A DNA stretch of 64,000 nucleotides from Turbatrix aceti (Eukaryota; Nematoda; Chromadorea; Rhabditida; Panagrolaimidae): contig OZ017766.1 in assembly GCA_963969345.1 (NCBI GenBank), positions 10,850,001 through 10,914,000 of the forward strand. Reading direction: 5' to 3'. A program made the translations under genes and the position numbers. Shown piece by piece: positions 36,558-49,109 of this stretch. Below the pieces are notes generated by a model. That model did no database searches and was not told the origin of the DNA. It saw only the letters and a program-made list of their open reading frames with translations. Positions within the stretch are counted from its first letter, which is position 1, and each line of letters begins with the position of its first letter.

Positions 36558-39500
36558 ATGCTAGCGGGTAGCTATGGTCCCCGTCAGAATTACGACATTG
36601 CCGCCACCGCCCTCGGCATTACCCAGTGTCGGAGATTTGTCATCGCTGTCGGCTTTCACCACGCCCACATCCTTGACACCAACGCGGTAACCGACATCCG
36701 ACAGGAGATTCGTATTCGCGAGGGAAATGTTTCGATCCTCGCATGCCATCCTCAGTCATCGGAGGATGTCGCTGTGGCTTCTGGATCGACGGTTTCGATC
36801 TACCATCTCCCAGCTGACGGAGGAAAGCCTACGCTGACGACCGGCAATGTTACGTATTCGATTGTCACGGATCTTTCATGGAACCCTTTTGACGCGAATC
36901 TTCTCGCGGTCAGTTCGAGAGAAGATTCCGCAACGATCAGAGACGTCAGAGATGTTCTGCGAAAGACGGTTGCCGAATTTGGTGATCAGAACAATGGAAT
37001 GTCCCAGCTAAAGTACAGTCCGTACGTCGAGCACTTGTTGCTTTCTGCCGAACGAGAACGGGTAAGTTGGGCCCCAAAAAAATCAAAAAAAAAAATTTTT
37101 ATGAAAAAAAAAACATGAAACTCTTATTTAAAACTATATTTACAGGCCTAAAATTACCAAAAGTGCATTTTTTTTGATTTTTTAGGATGAAAAATCTTGC
37201 TAAAATATATTTGTAATATTTTTGCTAAAAGACTGCGAGTAACATTTTTTGTTCTTGTTTTGTTACTTCACTTTTTCGGAGTAACACTTTTTGGTGCTAT
37301 TTTATTACTTTGCATTTTACTAGTAACATTTTTTTTCATGTCCGCTGGATAACATTCAAATTTCGCTGTTCTATTACTTTTGTTTTGGGGAATAACATTT
37401 TTGGACGTTATTTTGTTACTTTTGGTTTGCCGAAAACATTCAGGAGTTGCTATTTTATTACTTTTGTTTTTTGCGAGTAACGATATTTTTCTTGCTCATT
37501 TTACCATTTTTTGCCATTTTTTAATAGAGTCAAATTTGGTTAAAATTTTTGTTGTGTTTTTACAAAAAAATAATTTTTTGAGCGTTTGGGTCAAAAACTT
37601 TAAAATTTTAATTTTATACTAAAACTGGAAAAATTCGAATTTTCAGGTATACGTCTGGGACTCCCGCAAACTCTCCAAACCCATATCCCATTTCCGAGCC
37701 CACAACGGTCAAATCACGTGTCTCAAATGGTGCCCTCGATCCCGACAAACATTTTTCACATCTGCGACCGATCAACTCTTTCGTAGCTGGAATCTCCTCG
37801 ATACCAACAACGACGTCCTTGCCGTACCCATCGTCGAGGAGAGAGACCTAAACTGCTGGCAGTTTTGGTTTTCCCCCGACGGCGAGGAATACGCGGTTCT
37901 CACGTCGCCCATCGCTGAGCCCAATCCCGGTGGATTGTCTGTCTACCAATATCCATTCCAGGAGAATCTCAACGCACTGTTCGTGGATAACAATGAGACT
38001 ATCTTTGACGTCGCATGGCAATGGATCCCGGAGAAGAGATCAAAATTTGTCTGGGCTATCAAACAAATGAGGGGTCTAATCAAGCAACCCATTGTCTACG
38101 ATTATTCTTCGCTACAGACGACAGAACAAATGCCACAGCCAATAGCGCAGTCTGCAATGGACGAAGAGTTGGACAAAGTTGTGGGTGTTTCTTCTACCGG
38201 GAGGAGGAAAAGAAATTCCACCGGTCTGACGTCAGGTGATAGCGAGGATTTTGACATTGATCCGGGGGGTTTATCTACCCTAACAAATCAGGTGTTTTTT
38301 GATGAATCCGAAATTCTTCCACACCATAAAAAAAATTCGTCAACAGATGTCAAAATTGGTCATGAAGTATGGATTTGTGTTCCGTCGAGGGAAAAAACGC
38401 CAAATCTCCTGACAGAACTCAGCGCGGCACTTTATACCACAGCTCGAGGAATTACGATGACAGAAAGCAATTTTATGCGCGCGGCAATGGCTTTTTCATA
38501 CCACCATTATACCGGATGCAAACCACTCCAATTTGAACTAAGATTTCATCGAGATTTTTGTGAAAATGGAAATGTCCTAGTCAAATTGTTGAAACAAGAT
38601 TGTCCGATCAGTGAGCGTAGATCGAAGAAACTCCTCGAAGCAATCCGACAGACAGCATATAACATCAACAAACACGATCCAACCGACAGCGATGGCGGTG
38701 AACACGGTGATGCACTGACGGATTCTGCGATTACGACAAACACAAACGAATATCCCAGAACAATGCTTGTTCGGGTCCTGGAACGAATTTATGATATCGT
38801 ACTCAAATTGAACCTTTTTGCATCTCCGTTTGTCGACATACTACCAGGTGTATCTGGGACTTCGGTACTCCATCGAGAACACTACCTTTCGGATGCGACC
38901 AAGACAACTTCGGTTCAGGATGATCTCGACAGTGACGCGGGTTCTGAAGGCTCGCTGAGACACTCAACGAGTCTTAGTTATATTTCATCGCCCTACGACG
39001 AGTTTGTGCCTGCTCCGAGGACTTGTGGAGCTCAGTTTGATGCCAGTGGATATTTGGTTCTTTTTGGTAACTTTCGTGCGAGTTATCGGTTTACGTATAA
39101 AACTGGTGGGTTTTTTTTGGTGTAAGGGATAAAAAAAGGGGTTTCTAAAAATTTTTATGGTGAGACCGAAAGCATTTTTTTCTCCCGCACTGATAAAAAA
39201 TTTTTCGCTGCAAAATCAATAGTGCGCACACAGTCGAATAAAATTTTTCGTTGCAGGATCAGTATTTATTTTCTGATTTTTAATTTTTTGTCTTGCAACG
39301 TTTTTTTATGAAATTTAAAACAATTTTTTTGATCTCAAAATTTTTTTTTAGAAAATTTAGAATCTTTTAAGTTTAGATTTTTTATTTTTGATCTTTATTT
39401 TTGTTTTTATTTGGAGTTTGAAAACCATTTTAAATTTTGTTGAAGTTTTGAAACGATTTTTTAATTTGCTTGGAAATTTTTGTTGTTGGTTTTTGTAAAC

Positions 39501-42500
39501 ATTTTTTAGTTGCTATACAACTTTTTTAAATTTAAATTTTAAATTTTTTTGTTTTGCAATGTCCCAACATTGCCCTTCTTACCCAACATTACCCAATATT
39601 GTTTTAACCCCTTAACAGCTGCTAGGTTAACAGGTGCAACAGGTGCACGGCATGACCTGTGCCATCCGTGCCACGGCACTTGACCTAGCACCTAACCCCG
39701 CCCCCTTTTTGGGTCCCTATAAAAGGAACCCACACTCCCACACGATTAAGTTATTATTCAGATATTCTTAGATTCTTATTATCTTATTATTCATTCATCT
39801 TTGTTGTTCATTTATTGTTTGCGTTTAATACTTTGTTCTTTATAACGTTATTTATATTTTGGTTATCTCATATTCTGTTGTCGAGATAAATATCGCGTTG
39901 TATTAGTATCCTTACAGAGGGAACCAGACGGGGACACATCATGTTTAAGAGGCAGTCTGTGACAGGATTTTGGATTAAGGTGGAGGGTGCGACCCCGTGA
40001 AAAAACAACTTCAAATGTTTTTAACCAAAATTGTAGGCACCCCTAAGGGATTGTTAAAAAAAATTATGAAAAATTTTTCAGATGCCGGATTCTGGAGATT
40101 TGGCTTCTGAAATGTTTTTTCGTTTTGAATTTTCAACTCAATTCTTAATAGAAGCAAAAATCTGAATTTAATTTGACAAAGGTATTTTGGCACGAGGAAT
40201 CGATTCCCGCACTCAGATTCCACAAAAAACATCTGTCCGCCCGGCAATTATGTTTTTTTTGTTTTTGTTTTCATATTTTCCGCCAAAACATGCCTATTTC
40301 GTCCGAGGGGGAGGGCAAGGCATACCCTATCTTGAAGCCCGTTTTTTTTGGCATCGGAAGAGCTAAAACACAAAAAATTTTATGTCGGTCCCGGTGACCA
40401 AAACAGGGAAAAACCCGTCAAAACGGTCAAAAAACTGACTACGCGCTGCGCGCATCGCGATGCGCACGCGGCGACTTTTGGTGTGCTTTGCGTCCTCGTT
40501 GTTTTTTAAGGACCATTTTGACGGTTTTTCCGTGTTTTGGTCACCGGGACCGACATAGAATTTTTTGTGTTTTTGCTCTTCCGATGCCAAAAAAACGGGC
40601 TTCAAGATAGGGTATGACTTGCCCTCCCCCTCGGACGAAATAGGCATGTTTTGGCGGAAAATATGAAAACAAAAACAAAAAAAACATAATTGCCGGGCGG
40701 ACAGATGTTCTTTGTGGAATCTGAGTGCGGGAATCGATTCCTCGTGCCAAAATACCTTTGTCAAATTAAATTCAGATTTTTGCTTCTATTAAGAATTGAG
40801 TTGAAAATTCAAAACGAAAAAACATTTCAGAAGCCAAATCTCCAGAATCCGGCATCTGAAAAAGTTTTCATAATTTTTTTTAACAATCCCTTAGGGGTGC
40901 CTACAACTTTGGTTAAAAACATTTGAAGTTGTTTTTTCACGGGGTCGCCGTTCCAAAATCCTGTCACAGACAGGCTTTTAAAAATTTTTGAGCATGCAAA
41001 TAAATTTCTGAAAACTTTTTGCATGGTCTGAAAACAATTATTAATCAAAACCTTGTTTTTATTTGTTTTTGTATTATTTGTTAGTTTTGAAACGATTTTT
41101 TTCCCATTTTAAAAAAAAAAATATTTTTTCTTATTTTTTTCAAATCCTCGTTTTTTTCCAGGCGAATGTGAAAAACCCAACGTCAAGCTTGAATACCAAC
41201 TCCTCGAACCCCCAAAAGACGACGGACCAATTTCCAACGTCGTCGAAAAAGTTGATTTTTCGAATGTCAAATTCGTCAATCCCTATCGCTGCGACCTCGA
41301 ATCCAAGGAATACATTGATTCTGATGACGAAATCATCGATGAAGTATCATTTCTTAAAACTAGCTGGAAAACGGGTGAAGAACCCGAAAGAGGGGGAGAT
41401 GGAAATTCAACTTCGTCCGATGGCCTAATTAAGGACGTCACCCTTCCACCGAATCCGACAATCAACGAAATCCTCCAGCGACCATTTATACCCACAGAAC
41501 CCAAAATTCAGACTCGTGATAGCAAATTGGATTTGCCCAAAGCTGATTTTGACGAGGACTACGAACATGACACCGAGGACGAAGAAGATGACGATATCCT
41601 CGATCCTAATTTGTACTTTGGATCCGATACTTCGCTTTCGTCCATCGATCGTGAACACGAAAGAATGAATCGATTCAAAAGAATCCTTTCAAAGACAAAT
41701 GGAAAAATTGTCAAAAAAATTCGAGAACTCGAAGATACGGTCAAAAAAATGGGAGAAGAAAAAGAAAATTTAAAACATTTCATCACTGAACTCGATGAAA
41801 CGGACGAAAAGGAAAAGCAAGCAGTCAGAATTGCGGCGAAGGAAAAAATAGCCAAGAGAAAATCTCAGAAGGCAGCTGCCGATGCCGCGGCGAAAGCGAA
41901 GGCAAAGGAAGTGGAAGATTCTGTGGTGCCTCCTGAGGACCCGGTACAACCTGCAAAACAGGTGGCAACACCCCCGGCGGCGGAAAATGTGAGTGAATAT
42001 TTAGGATTTTTTTTATAAAATGAAATGAAATTTTGCCAAAAGTTTGATTTTTCGTTTTTTGACGATTTTTGACATGACTAAAAAGCTAAAAAACTGCGGA
42101 ATTTCCAAACGCACCAAACGTAACAAAATAGCGCCAAAAAATGTTACTTCCAAAAACAGAAGTAATAAAATAGCGACATTCGAATGTTATTCAGTTGACC
42201 TAAAGTAACAAAATAGGCGCAAAAAATGTTACTCGCGAAATGAAAAGTAATAAAATAACAACAAAAAGTGTTATTCGCAAACAGGAATCATTTTTCAAAT
42301 GCGGTTTTCGGCATTTTTCAATGTAGTGACCAGGGCGAACGTTCGCGAACAGATTCGATTCTTTCTGTCCGTGTTCGTTCGCGAACAAATTTTTCTTAAA
42401 TTTATTTGTTCGTGTTCGTTCGCGAACAAGGTCAAAATTGTTTGCGTTTGTTTGGTTTTTGGAACAATGCGGAAAAATTGTTTGTGTTCGTTCGCGAACA

Positions 42501-45500
42501 AAAAAACGGGCTGTTTGCTCAACTCTGGTAGTAAACCAACATTTTTTTTTTCTTTATGGCAAAATTTCACTCACGAAAAAAAATTTCTAAAATGCTCACT
42601 GACACTTTCCTTTTTAGGTCACAAAAAAGCCACCTGATGCGAAAAAAAATGTATCAATCAACATCGATAAAAACGTCTTTTACGACCCCCCACCGAGGTA
42701 TCCGAGCAGTGAGAAAGTTGACGAACAGGACGAAGGCCAGATTCCGCAAGAAATTCCATGGTTGTCGAACGAAGATGACGAAGAAGACGAAAACGGCGAA
42801 GATGGTAGCGCAACCGATGAAGCAGGATACGTCGAAGAAGACGGCGAAGATGAATTCCTCGCAGAAGACGCCTACGTCGACATGGGTGGTCTCACAACGA
42901 AATTTCGCCGGGAAAGAACGTTCAGTGAAAACAGCTCCGCCGATGAAGACTTTTCGGTTGCCGATCAAAATCGTCGATGGATTTCGAAATCAAGAAAATT
43001 TACGATACCATGCCAAATTTTTGAACCCTTCGGCAATCGTCGAAGACAGGTAGTGGATAATCCGTCGATGGAGATTATGGATGAATTTTTGGGTCAATAC
43101 GTGAGAACGAATTCACCGACACCCGGAGAAACACCTGACTCACAATCAGGTGAAGAAGAAGGTCGAAGCACAGAAGCGGAAGATGACGAACCGACACCTG
43201 GATTACCTGGAGCTGGAGTCGATGATGAGTTATCCAACAGCGTCTACGTCGATTCAGATTCAGATTCCAGACGAGAGGATATGAGCTCACTTGTGGATTC
43301 AGATGCGACGGATCTGGAAAGCACGAATTCTGGCGACGAAAAATCTCCTCAAAACACTACTGCATTCAGGTAAGAGATTAGAATATTGATAATATTGCTG
43401 GCATATACTTGTATTATTGGGGCGATGAAATTTTTTCTGTAAATTTGAAAAAAATGTGCACTTTTGTTTTTGCGAGTAACGTTTTTTTTCGCCTATTTTG
43501 TTACTTTATGTGCGCCGAGTAACATCCAAAAATCACTATTATGTTACTTCACTTTTTTTGGAGTAACAGTTTTCATCGCTGTTTTATTACTTCCGTTTTT
43601 AGGAGTAACATTTTTCGGTGTTATTTTGTTACTTCGGATTTTGCTAGTAACAACTTTTGTCACTGTTTTGTTACGTTTGGTGCGCTGGATAAGATTTGAC
43701 AATTTCTATAGTATTACACCTATTTTTTCGAGTAACGATATTTTTTCTTTTTTTGTTACTTCACTTTTTATGTGTAACATTTTTTATTGCTATTTTGTTA
43801 CTTTTTATTCGTGAATATCTTTTGAAATTTTGTTTTATTAAACTTATTTTTCCTTTTTTTACATTTTCCGAAACTTTTTTTGTAATTTTTTTTTTCGAAC
43901 GATGACCAAAAATCCTTCATCCCTGTTTTAGATACATGACCGACTCTTTGGCAAGCGATTCTGACGAAACCACAGCAAATGACCCATCCACACAAAGCCT
44001 GGAAGCTGCTCTTCGATTTTGGGTCGAGAAACGTTCCCATCAAGTTCAAAAATCAAATTCGGACAAGTTTTTTGACCTTCCATCTGAGAAAACTTCACGA
44101 AAGCAATTTTTGCTGGATTCAAGGAAGAAAAAAACCCGGGGATTTGTAAAGCAGGATGAAGAAAAACTGCAGGAAAAGTCAAATGTTCTTGACGATGGAA
44201 AAAGAATCGTCGAGCTTCCAAACGCATCGAACGACGGTAACAACGATTCGGGTGGCAGCACATCGAGTTTTGAACTCGAATTTGACGAAGCGGTCATAGA
44301 TGATCGATCCAAAGCTCCGACCTATTCGGTACTCAGAACTGCTCCGAAAGATAGCATTTTTCCGTTTGGAGATGCCAAGACGCAGCCCAAGACGTTGGTG
44401 GACTACATCGAGATGAGTGAGTTGGGTTTCGGAGAGTGTAAAATTATTGATAAGGCAAAATAATTTTTTGAAAAAAATTCATGTAAAAAAATGTTTATAA
44501 CAAAAATGACTAGAATTTTTTTGCATCAGAAAAAAAATTTTTGTTACGCAAAAAAGTGTCTGAAATTTTTTTTTGTCTAGGAAAAAAACATTTTCTATGC
44601 ATTTTTTAACAAACAATTTTTTTTACATTTTGAATTATTTCAATTTTAATTTGTTTGCAAAAAAATTTGAAAAACAAGTTTGTTTTGTTCATAAATTAAA
44701 AAAAAATTTTGCGTCTCAAATAAAATCTGCGTTGAAACATTTGTTTTTTTAAACTCTGTAGTTTTTTTGTTTGAAACAAATTTTTACTTTAGATACTTTA
44801 GATACATGAAAAAATTTTATTTGCTTTTTTTAAGAAATCAAATTATTTTTCGCCAAAAAAAGTTTCCTATTGAGAAACATTTTTTTGTATTTCGATTTTT
44901 TGACGTTAGAATTGCAATTTTGTACTTTTTGTAATTTAAAGAAATTAATTTAATAAAAATTTCTAGCTAGAAATTTTTTTTTTAATATTTTTTTTGTTTG
45001 AAAACATTTTTCATATTTTTTTTACCGCATTCAATTTTTTGTGTCTTTTGTTATATTTTTACACATTTTTCTATTTATTTTCCAGTGCGCCCAATCCTGA
45101 AAGAAATCATGGACTCCAAGCAACCCATCTCTTCACCCCCACCGGAGATCTGCAGTCCCGACTACACACCCCGGGGCGACCCCCTACCACCCCACCTCAA
45201 TTTGTCTTTCTCAACGTCCCCAACTGCCGCGTCCATAATTCTGCAACGCAATAATCCCTCCGGTCGCCTGCTTTCCTCTTCTCCCCCCTACGTCCGGGGT
45301 GGACCGGTGCCACCTGCAACTTCCAGCGGACGCATCCGTGCCGGCAGTCTGACCCTCACCGAGATGATCACCGGCATCGATGCATCCTCCACCGAGGCTC
45401 TCATCAGCACGCCCGTCGAACTCTTTGACGTCTCGTATTTTCTGCCCATCTCCCGTCGCGCTGCCAAGGGCTTCAGACTCATGGGAGCGTCTCAGAAAAA

Positions 45501-48500
45501 GTTGCTTCACAACAACAAAAAACAGGTGGAGTTCAGCGGACGTCCGGATGTCATTGAAGCGTGGGCAAAGGTCGGCGATAGGCTGAGGGCTGTCTGGGGC
45601 GCAGCAACGCCACCGCCGAAGCCAACGTGCACTGCGAGGTGCACGAAGGATTGTCCCACGATTTTCTGGAAAGATCATCAAAAGCAAAAGTTTCTGGAAG
45701 CTGAACAGGTGGAAGCAGCGATGGAACCAAAACGAAAAATTCCGGTTGAGTTGACGAGTTATACGTTCAACGTCGAGTTTTTCACCGAATTGTGAGTTTT
45801 TTTTTGAATGGAATTTTGAGACGATTCTAAATATTTATGATGTGATTTTTGGGTTTTAGAACAATATTCGAGAAATTTTGGGATATGACTTTTTTTATAA
45901 AAAAATTATTGTTGTAGATAAAATTTTTTTATTTGTAAAAAATGAGGTCTCGAAACGTTTTTTTTGTTCGTTGGCTGAAATGATTTTTTTGGCTCTCGGA
46001 ACATTTTTTTTTGTTTTTGGACTTGAAACGATTTTTTGGATTTTCGAATGTTCATTTCCGTTGAACATTAAAATCGAAACAACGATTTTTATTTGTTAAC
46101 TTAAACCTTTTTTTTTGGATTTCTGTAACTTTTTTTTGTCTCGAAACAAATTTTTTATATCGAAACTTTATTTTTATTTTAGGTTTCAAAAAATTTTGCG
46201 GGGATTCTCGAAGGATTTTTTAGTTTTTTTTTCATAATGTCGAAACAATTTTTTTGAATTTGTATTTCAAAAGACATGAAGGATCTCGAAACGATTTTTT
46301 TTCTTGAAACACTTTTTTTCTCGAAACGATTTTTTTATGCATAGGAATTATTTTGAACCGATTTTTTTAGATTTTCTTGATTTAATCGGTTTTTTTTCAA
46401 TTTTGCTCTCGAATTCACTAATTTTTTTTATTTCAAACTTTTTTGATTCCTAAAACGATTTTTTTTTAATATTTGAAATTTTTTTTTTTATTTATAACAT
46501 TGAACTATTTTTTTCCAGGCTGAACCACCACCTCACCTACGGCGACATCCAGACAGTCGCTGTCGTGACAGCGTGCCTAACCGATGTCCGGTCGATCCGA
46601 GTCATCCAGCCATCCGCCAAGCACACAGCCTGGTCGCATTGGCTTCCACGCTCGGAGCTTGCGGCTTCCGTTCATCACTATCAGCACATGAAAGAGCGTC
46701 AGACTGCTCTCGCAAGAATCGAAGGTGCCATCAGCAATGCCCACACGTCTGCGGGATACGCATCACCCTGCGCACTGTTACCTAGGATTTCCGGCTCTGT
46801 ACAGTCGTCAAACAAGGAAAAAAGGTCCTTGAGTTGCGATGAAATTGCGGTATGTTTTTTTTTTTCTGAAGGGCATGTGTCTTCATCGGGCGAAATACGG
46901 TCGAAATCTAATAGTATCGTATCGTATTTGGGTTCTGTCTTCCCTTTGTTGGGGGCAACCAAAACTTGGCGTTGACGAATTTTTCGAAATTTTTTTTTAT
47001 TTCGTTTGCCAGAAAAAAAAACTAAAACGGTATTTTTGACAATTTTTTTTTGAATTTGGAAAATTTTAAAAAATTAAAAAAAAAATGTTTTTTTGAAGTA
47101 GAAAAATAATATTTTTTACAAAAAATTGACGGCGAATTTGCTGGAACAAAAGCCAAAAAGAACCTTTTTGAAAAAAAAACCCGAGAAAAAAACAACAAAA
47201 TAATTTCCGTTCGAGACCATGTCTGTTCGTTTTCTGGGTTCTCAAAGCGAAAAATTTTGGGCACTTATTGTATTTCTTTTAATTTTTTTTCGAATTCCGT
47301 TCGAATACGTCAGCGAACAAATTTACCAAAAAAAATAGTTTGAGTGTTGATAAAAACTATTTTTTTGGTCTTTACGCGATTTTTGTCAAAAAAAATCCGA
47401 CAATTTTTTGGGTATCGAAACGATTTCTCTGGTTTTTATATCTGGGACAGCCTGTCGACGTGTACTGTACTGATTGATCATTGTTTATTTTTTTTAATTC
47501 AAGGTACAAGCGACAAAATGTGGCGAAGCAAACGAGGTACTTTTGAGTAGAAAGAAGCGACTTGCTTCCATTCTTGTAAGCTTTTTTTCCTTTTTTGTAT
47601 TTTTTTTTCACTTTTTTTGTCGTTGTTGTCGTCACCTGCATTTATACATATCTGGTTGGTTTGCTTTGTGGTGTCTTGTCTTGTCTTGTCTTATCACACG
47701 TCGTGAGTGTTATTTGTTTGTTTGTTGATGTTTTTTTCCGGTTTGCACATTTTTAAAAAATTAAATTTTTTTTCAAAATTTTCAGGGCGATTGGATAACC
47801 CGAAACACAATTCACGGCTACTCATCGGCTTCTTCGCTGTCAAGCAACAATGCCAACGCTGGTGCCAACAATGTCCGTGAAGAGAACAATTTTCAGCATC
47901 TTTGTCGTCTGGCGAGCGATTTTCGTCAGAGGTCTTCCAGCATCACCGATGCCGTCCACGCTGTCCCAGGCGGGGTTCTGTCTTCTGTCTCCGAAGTGGA
48001 TTCCACACTCGAATTGGACACTGCCGCGTCGGCTGCCGGAGAATTCGATGACGTCACCGCGCGTTCGTCTTCGTCGTCTTTTGACCATCCAGAAGGGTCA
48101 AAGAAATCAAATTCGAATTCAAGATCATCGTCATCGACTTCTGAAATTTCTGAAACTTCAGATGTGAGGCTCGAAACAGCGACGGAACCTTCGACAGCAT
48201 CTGAAGCTTCTTCGAAACGCGTCAGAAAAAGAAATTTAAGCGAGGATGAATATCGATCATCCATGTCCCAGACGCCGACCAGAAACATGTCAGAATCCTC
48301 AAAAGCTGCTTCGGCTTCACAGACACTGTCTGACGCTTCAGATGGAGCCTTATCCGGGATTCAGGGTCTGTCAAGTCGTACATCATCTTCGACCCCGGAT
48401 TTGGAATCTGAATCTGAACCCAAAGATGGGGATTCTTCACAGAATCCAGAAGCCCCAGGTGACAACGCTTCTACGAAATCAATTTTAAACTTTCAAAAAT

Positions 48501-49109
48501 CCGATGATGCAAATATTTATATTTCTGATTCCGATGATGGAGTTTTGGTTTTTGAAGCGCCTTCTGAACCTGAATTTGATATTCCGACAAAAAATGAAGA
48601 TTCCACGGAATCCAAAAGTTCCCAGTCTCCTTCTCCTCAGCCAGATGTCGATGCCGATGCCGATCATGATGTCGACCCCAATGACCACGCCCCCCTGATG
48701 ACGGCACGCGTCTTTGAACATTTTGAAGACGTCCGCATCGAGTATGCCGAAATTCTCGCTCGATGGCGGTACTACCGAAAATCAGCCGAAATCTTCAAAT
48801 TTTGTCCATCCGTTCAGCGACACCCTATTTTTGGACTAATTTCGTGCTACAACTGCGGACACATTGGAAAGACGACTCAGTGCGATAAGTGTCGTTACAC
48901 GGCACTCTACTGTAGCATCTGTGAGATGCCGTGTCGCGGGATGACCATGACTTGTCCCAAATGCGTGAGTGGCATTTTTTGTACATACTTTTTTTTTCAA
49001 ATTGATGTTTTTTTTTCAGAGTCACGGAGGGCACAGCGTTCACATGAAGGCGTGGTTCAAGGAGCACACCAGCTGCCCGATGGCTTGTGGATGTGTTTGT
49101 CCATTTTGA
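36558..49109 (+). CDS. wdr59: WDR59 homologue, GATOR2 complex subunit
   Basis: Ten exons: 36558-37061, 37647-39105, 41162-41988, 42618-43369, 43932-44416, 45086-45791, 46519-46849, 47504-47575, 47786-48964, 49020-49109. All phases agree and the total is 2134 aa; human WDR59 has 974. GATOR2 acts at the lysosome to relieve GATOR1 inhibition of TORC1 when amino acids are present. Order: WD-repeat propeller (VYVWDSRKLSKPISHFRAHN, LKWCP), RWD-like region (HEVWICVPSREKTPNLLTEL), the family block PAPRTCGAQFDASGYLVLF, then an acidic Ser/Asp/Glu insert of about 690 residues (exons 3-5). The conserved VELFDVSYFLP...GRPDVIEAWA block and a second Ser-rich stretch follow. It closes with the zinc/RING-like end (CYNCGH, CDKC, CSICEMPCRG, CPKC, SHGGHSVHMKAWF, CPMACGCVCPF), where the metal ligands are kept. 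The insert is unusual. Confidence 0.93.
37200..37500. repeat. GTAAC/GTTAC repeat, copy 5 (WDR59 intron 1)
   Basis: Alternating array with GCGAGTAACATTTTTTGTTC and TTTTCGGAGTAACACTTTTT; same family as the others. Confidence 0.7.
39560..39936 (+). mobile_element. LTR-like sequence with TATA box
   Basis: The segment starts TGTCCCAACA and ends GGGGACA, so the ends form the inverted hexamer TGTCCC/GGGACA expected of an LTR. Inside are GC-rich upstream motifs, a strong TATA box (CTATAAAAGG, about 39718) and then a T-rich leader, unlike the surrounding intron. No clear target-site duplication flanks it and no gag-pol coding is nearby, so it would be a solo or relic LTR. It could instead be an orphan promoter. 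It lies in WDR59 intron 2, immediately before a foldback element. Confidence 0.4.
39955..40971. mobile_element. Foldback element in WDR59 intron 2
   Basis: The ends GTCTGTGACAGGATTTTGGA and their exact inverse delimit 1017 bases. Arms of about 470 bases are near-perfect inverted repeats (for example, GACCCCGTGAAAAAACAACT near 39989 pairs with 40926-40945), around a GC-rich centre of about 60 bases (about 40445-40505). A short difference lies just inside the left end, TTAAGGTGGAGGGTG versus a few bases on the right. Both arms contain the same 78-codon open frame. No transposase is seen, so it is a non-autonomous palindromic element; target duplication is unclear. Confidence 0.75.
42100..42295. 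repeat. GTAAC/GTTAC repeat, copy 6 (WDR59 intron 3)
   Basis: Copy in reverse orientation relative to most others: GTAACAAAATAGCGCCAAAAAATGTTACTTCC-type units. Confidence 0.7.
42325..42515. repeat. GTTCGCGAAC repeat cluster, copy 4 (WDR59 intron 3)
   Basis: Four or five GTTCGCGAACA palindromes with T-rich spacers, directly beside the GTAAC/GTTAC copy. It starts CAGGGCGAACGTTCGCGAAC, like copy 3. Confidence 0.6.
43450..43830. repeat. GTAAC/GTTAC repeat, copy 7 (WDR59 intron 4)
   Basis: One of the longest copies. It shares the GAGTAACATCCAAAAATCAC segment with the copies at 1090 and 35235, and GCTAGTAACAACTTTTGTCA with those at 12850 and 32880. Confidence 0.75.
45930..46500. repeat. TCTCGAAACGATTTTTT degenerate repeats (WDR59 intron 6)
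   Basis: More than ten decayed units of TCGAAACGATTTTTTT spread across the intron, related to those at 10720, 17030 and 31690. Confidence 0.5.

Noticed and set aside
41162..44461. Acidic exons as a separate gene ending at 44461
   Set aside because: Donor GTGAGT at 44417 with phase 1 joins exactly to 45086, and the upstream join 39105-41162 is also in phase, so they belong to WDR59.
46699..46962. Minus-strand 87-codon frame
   Set aside because: Shadow of WDR59 exon 7, where the plus-strand frame has clear family similarity.
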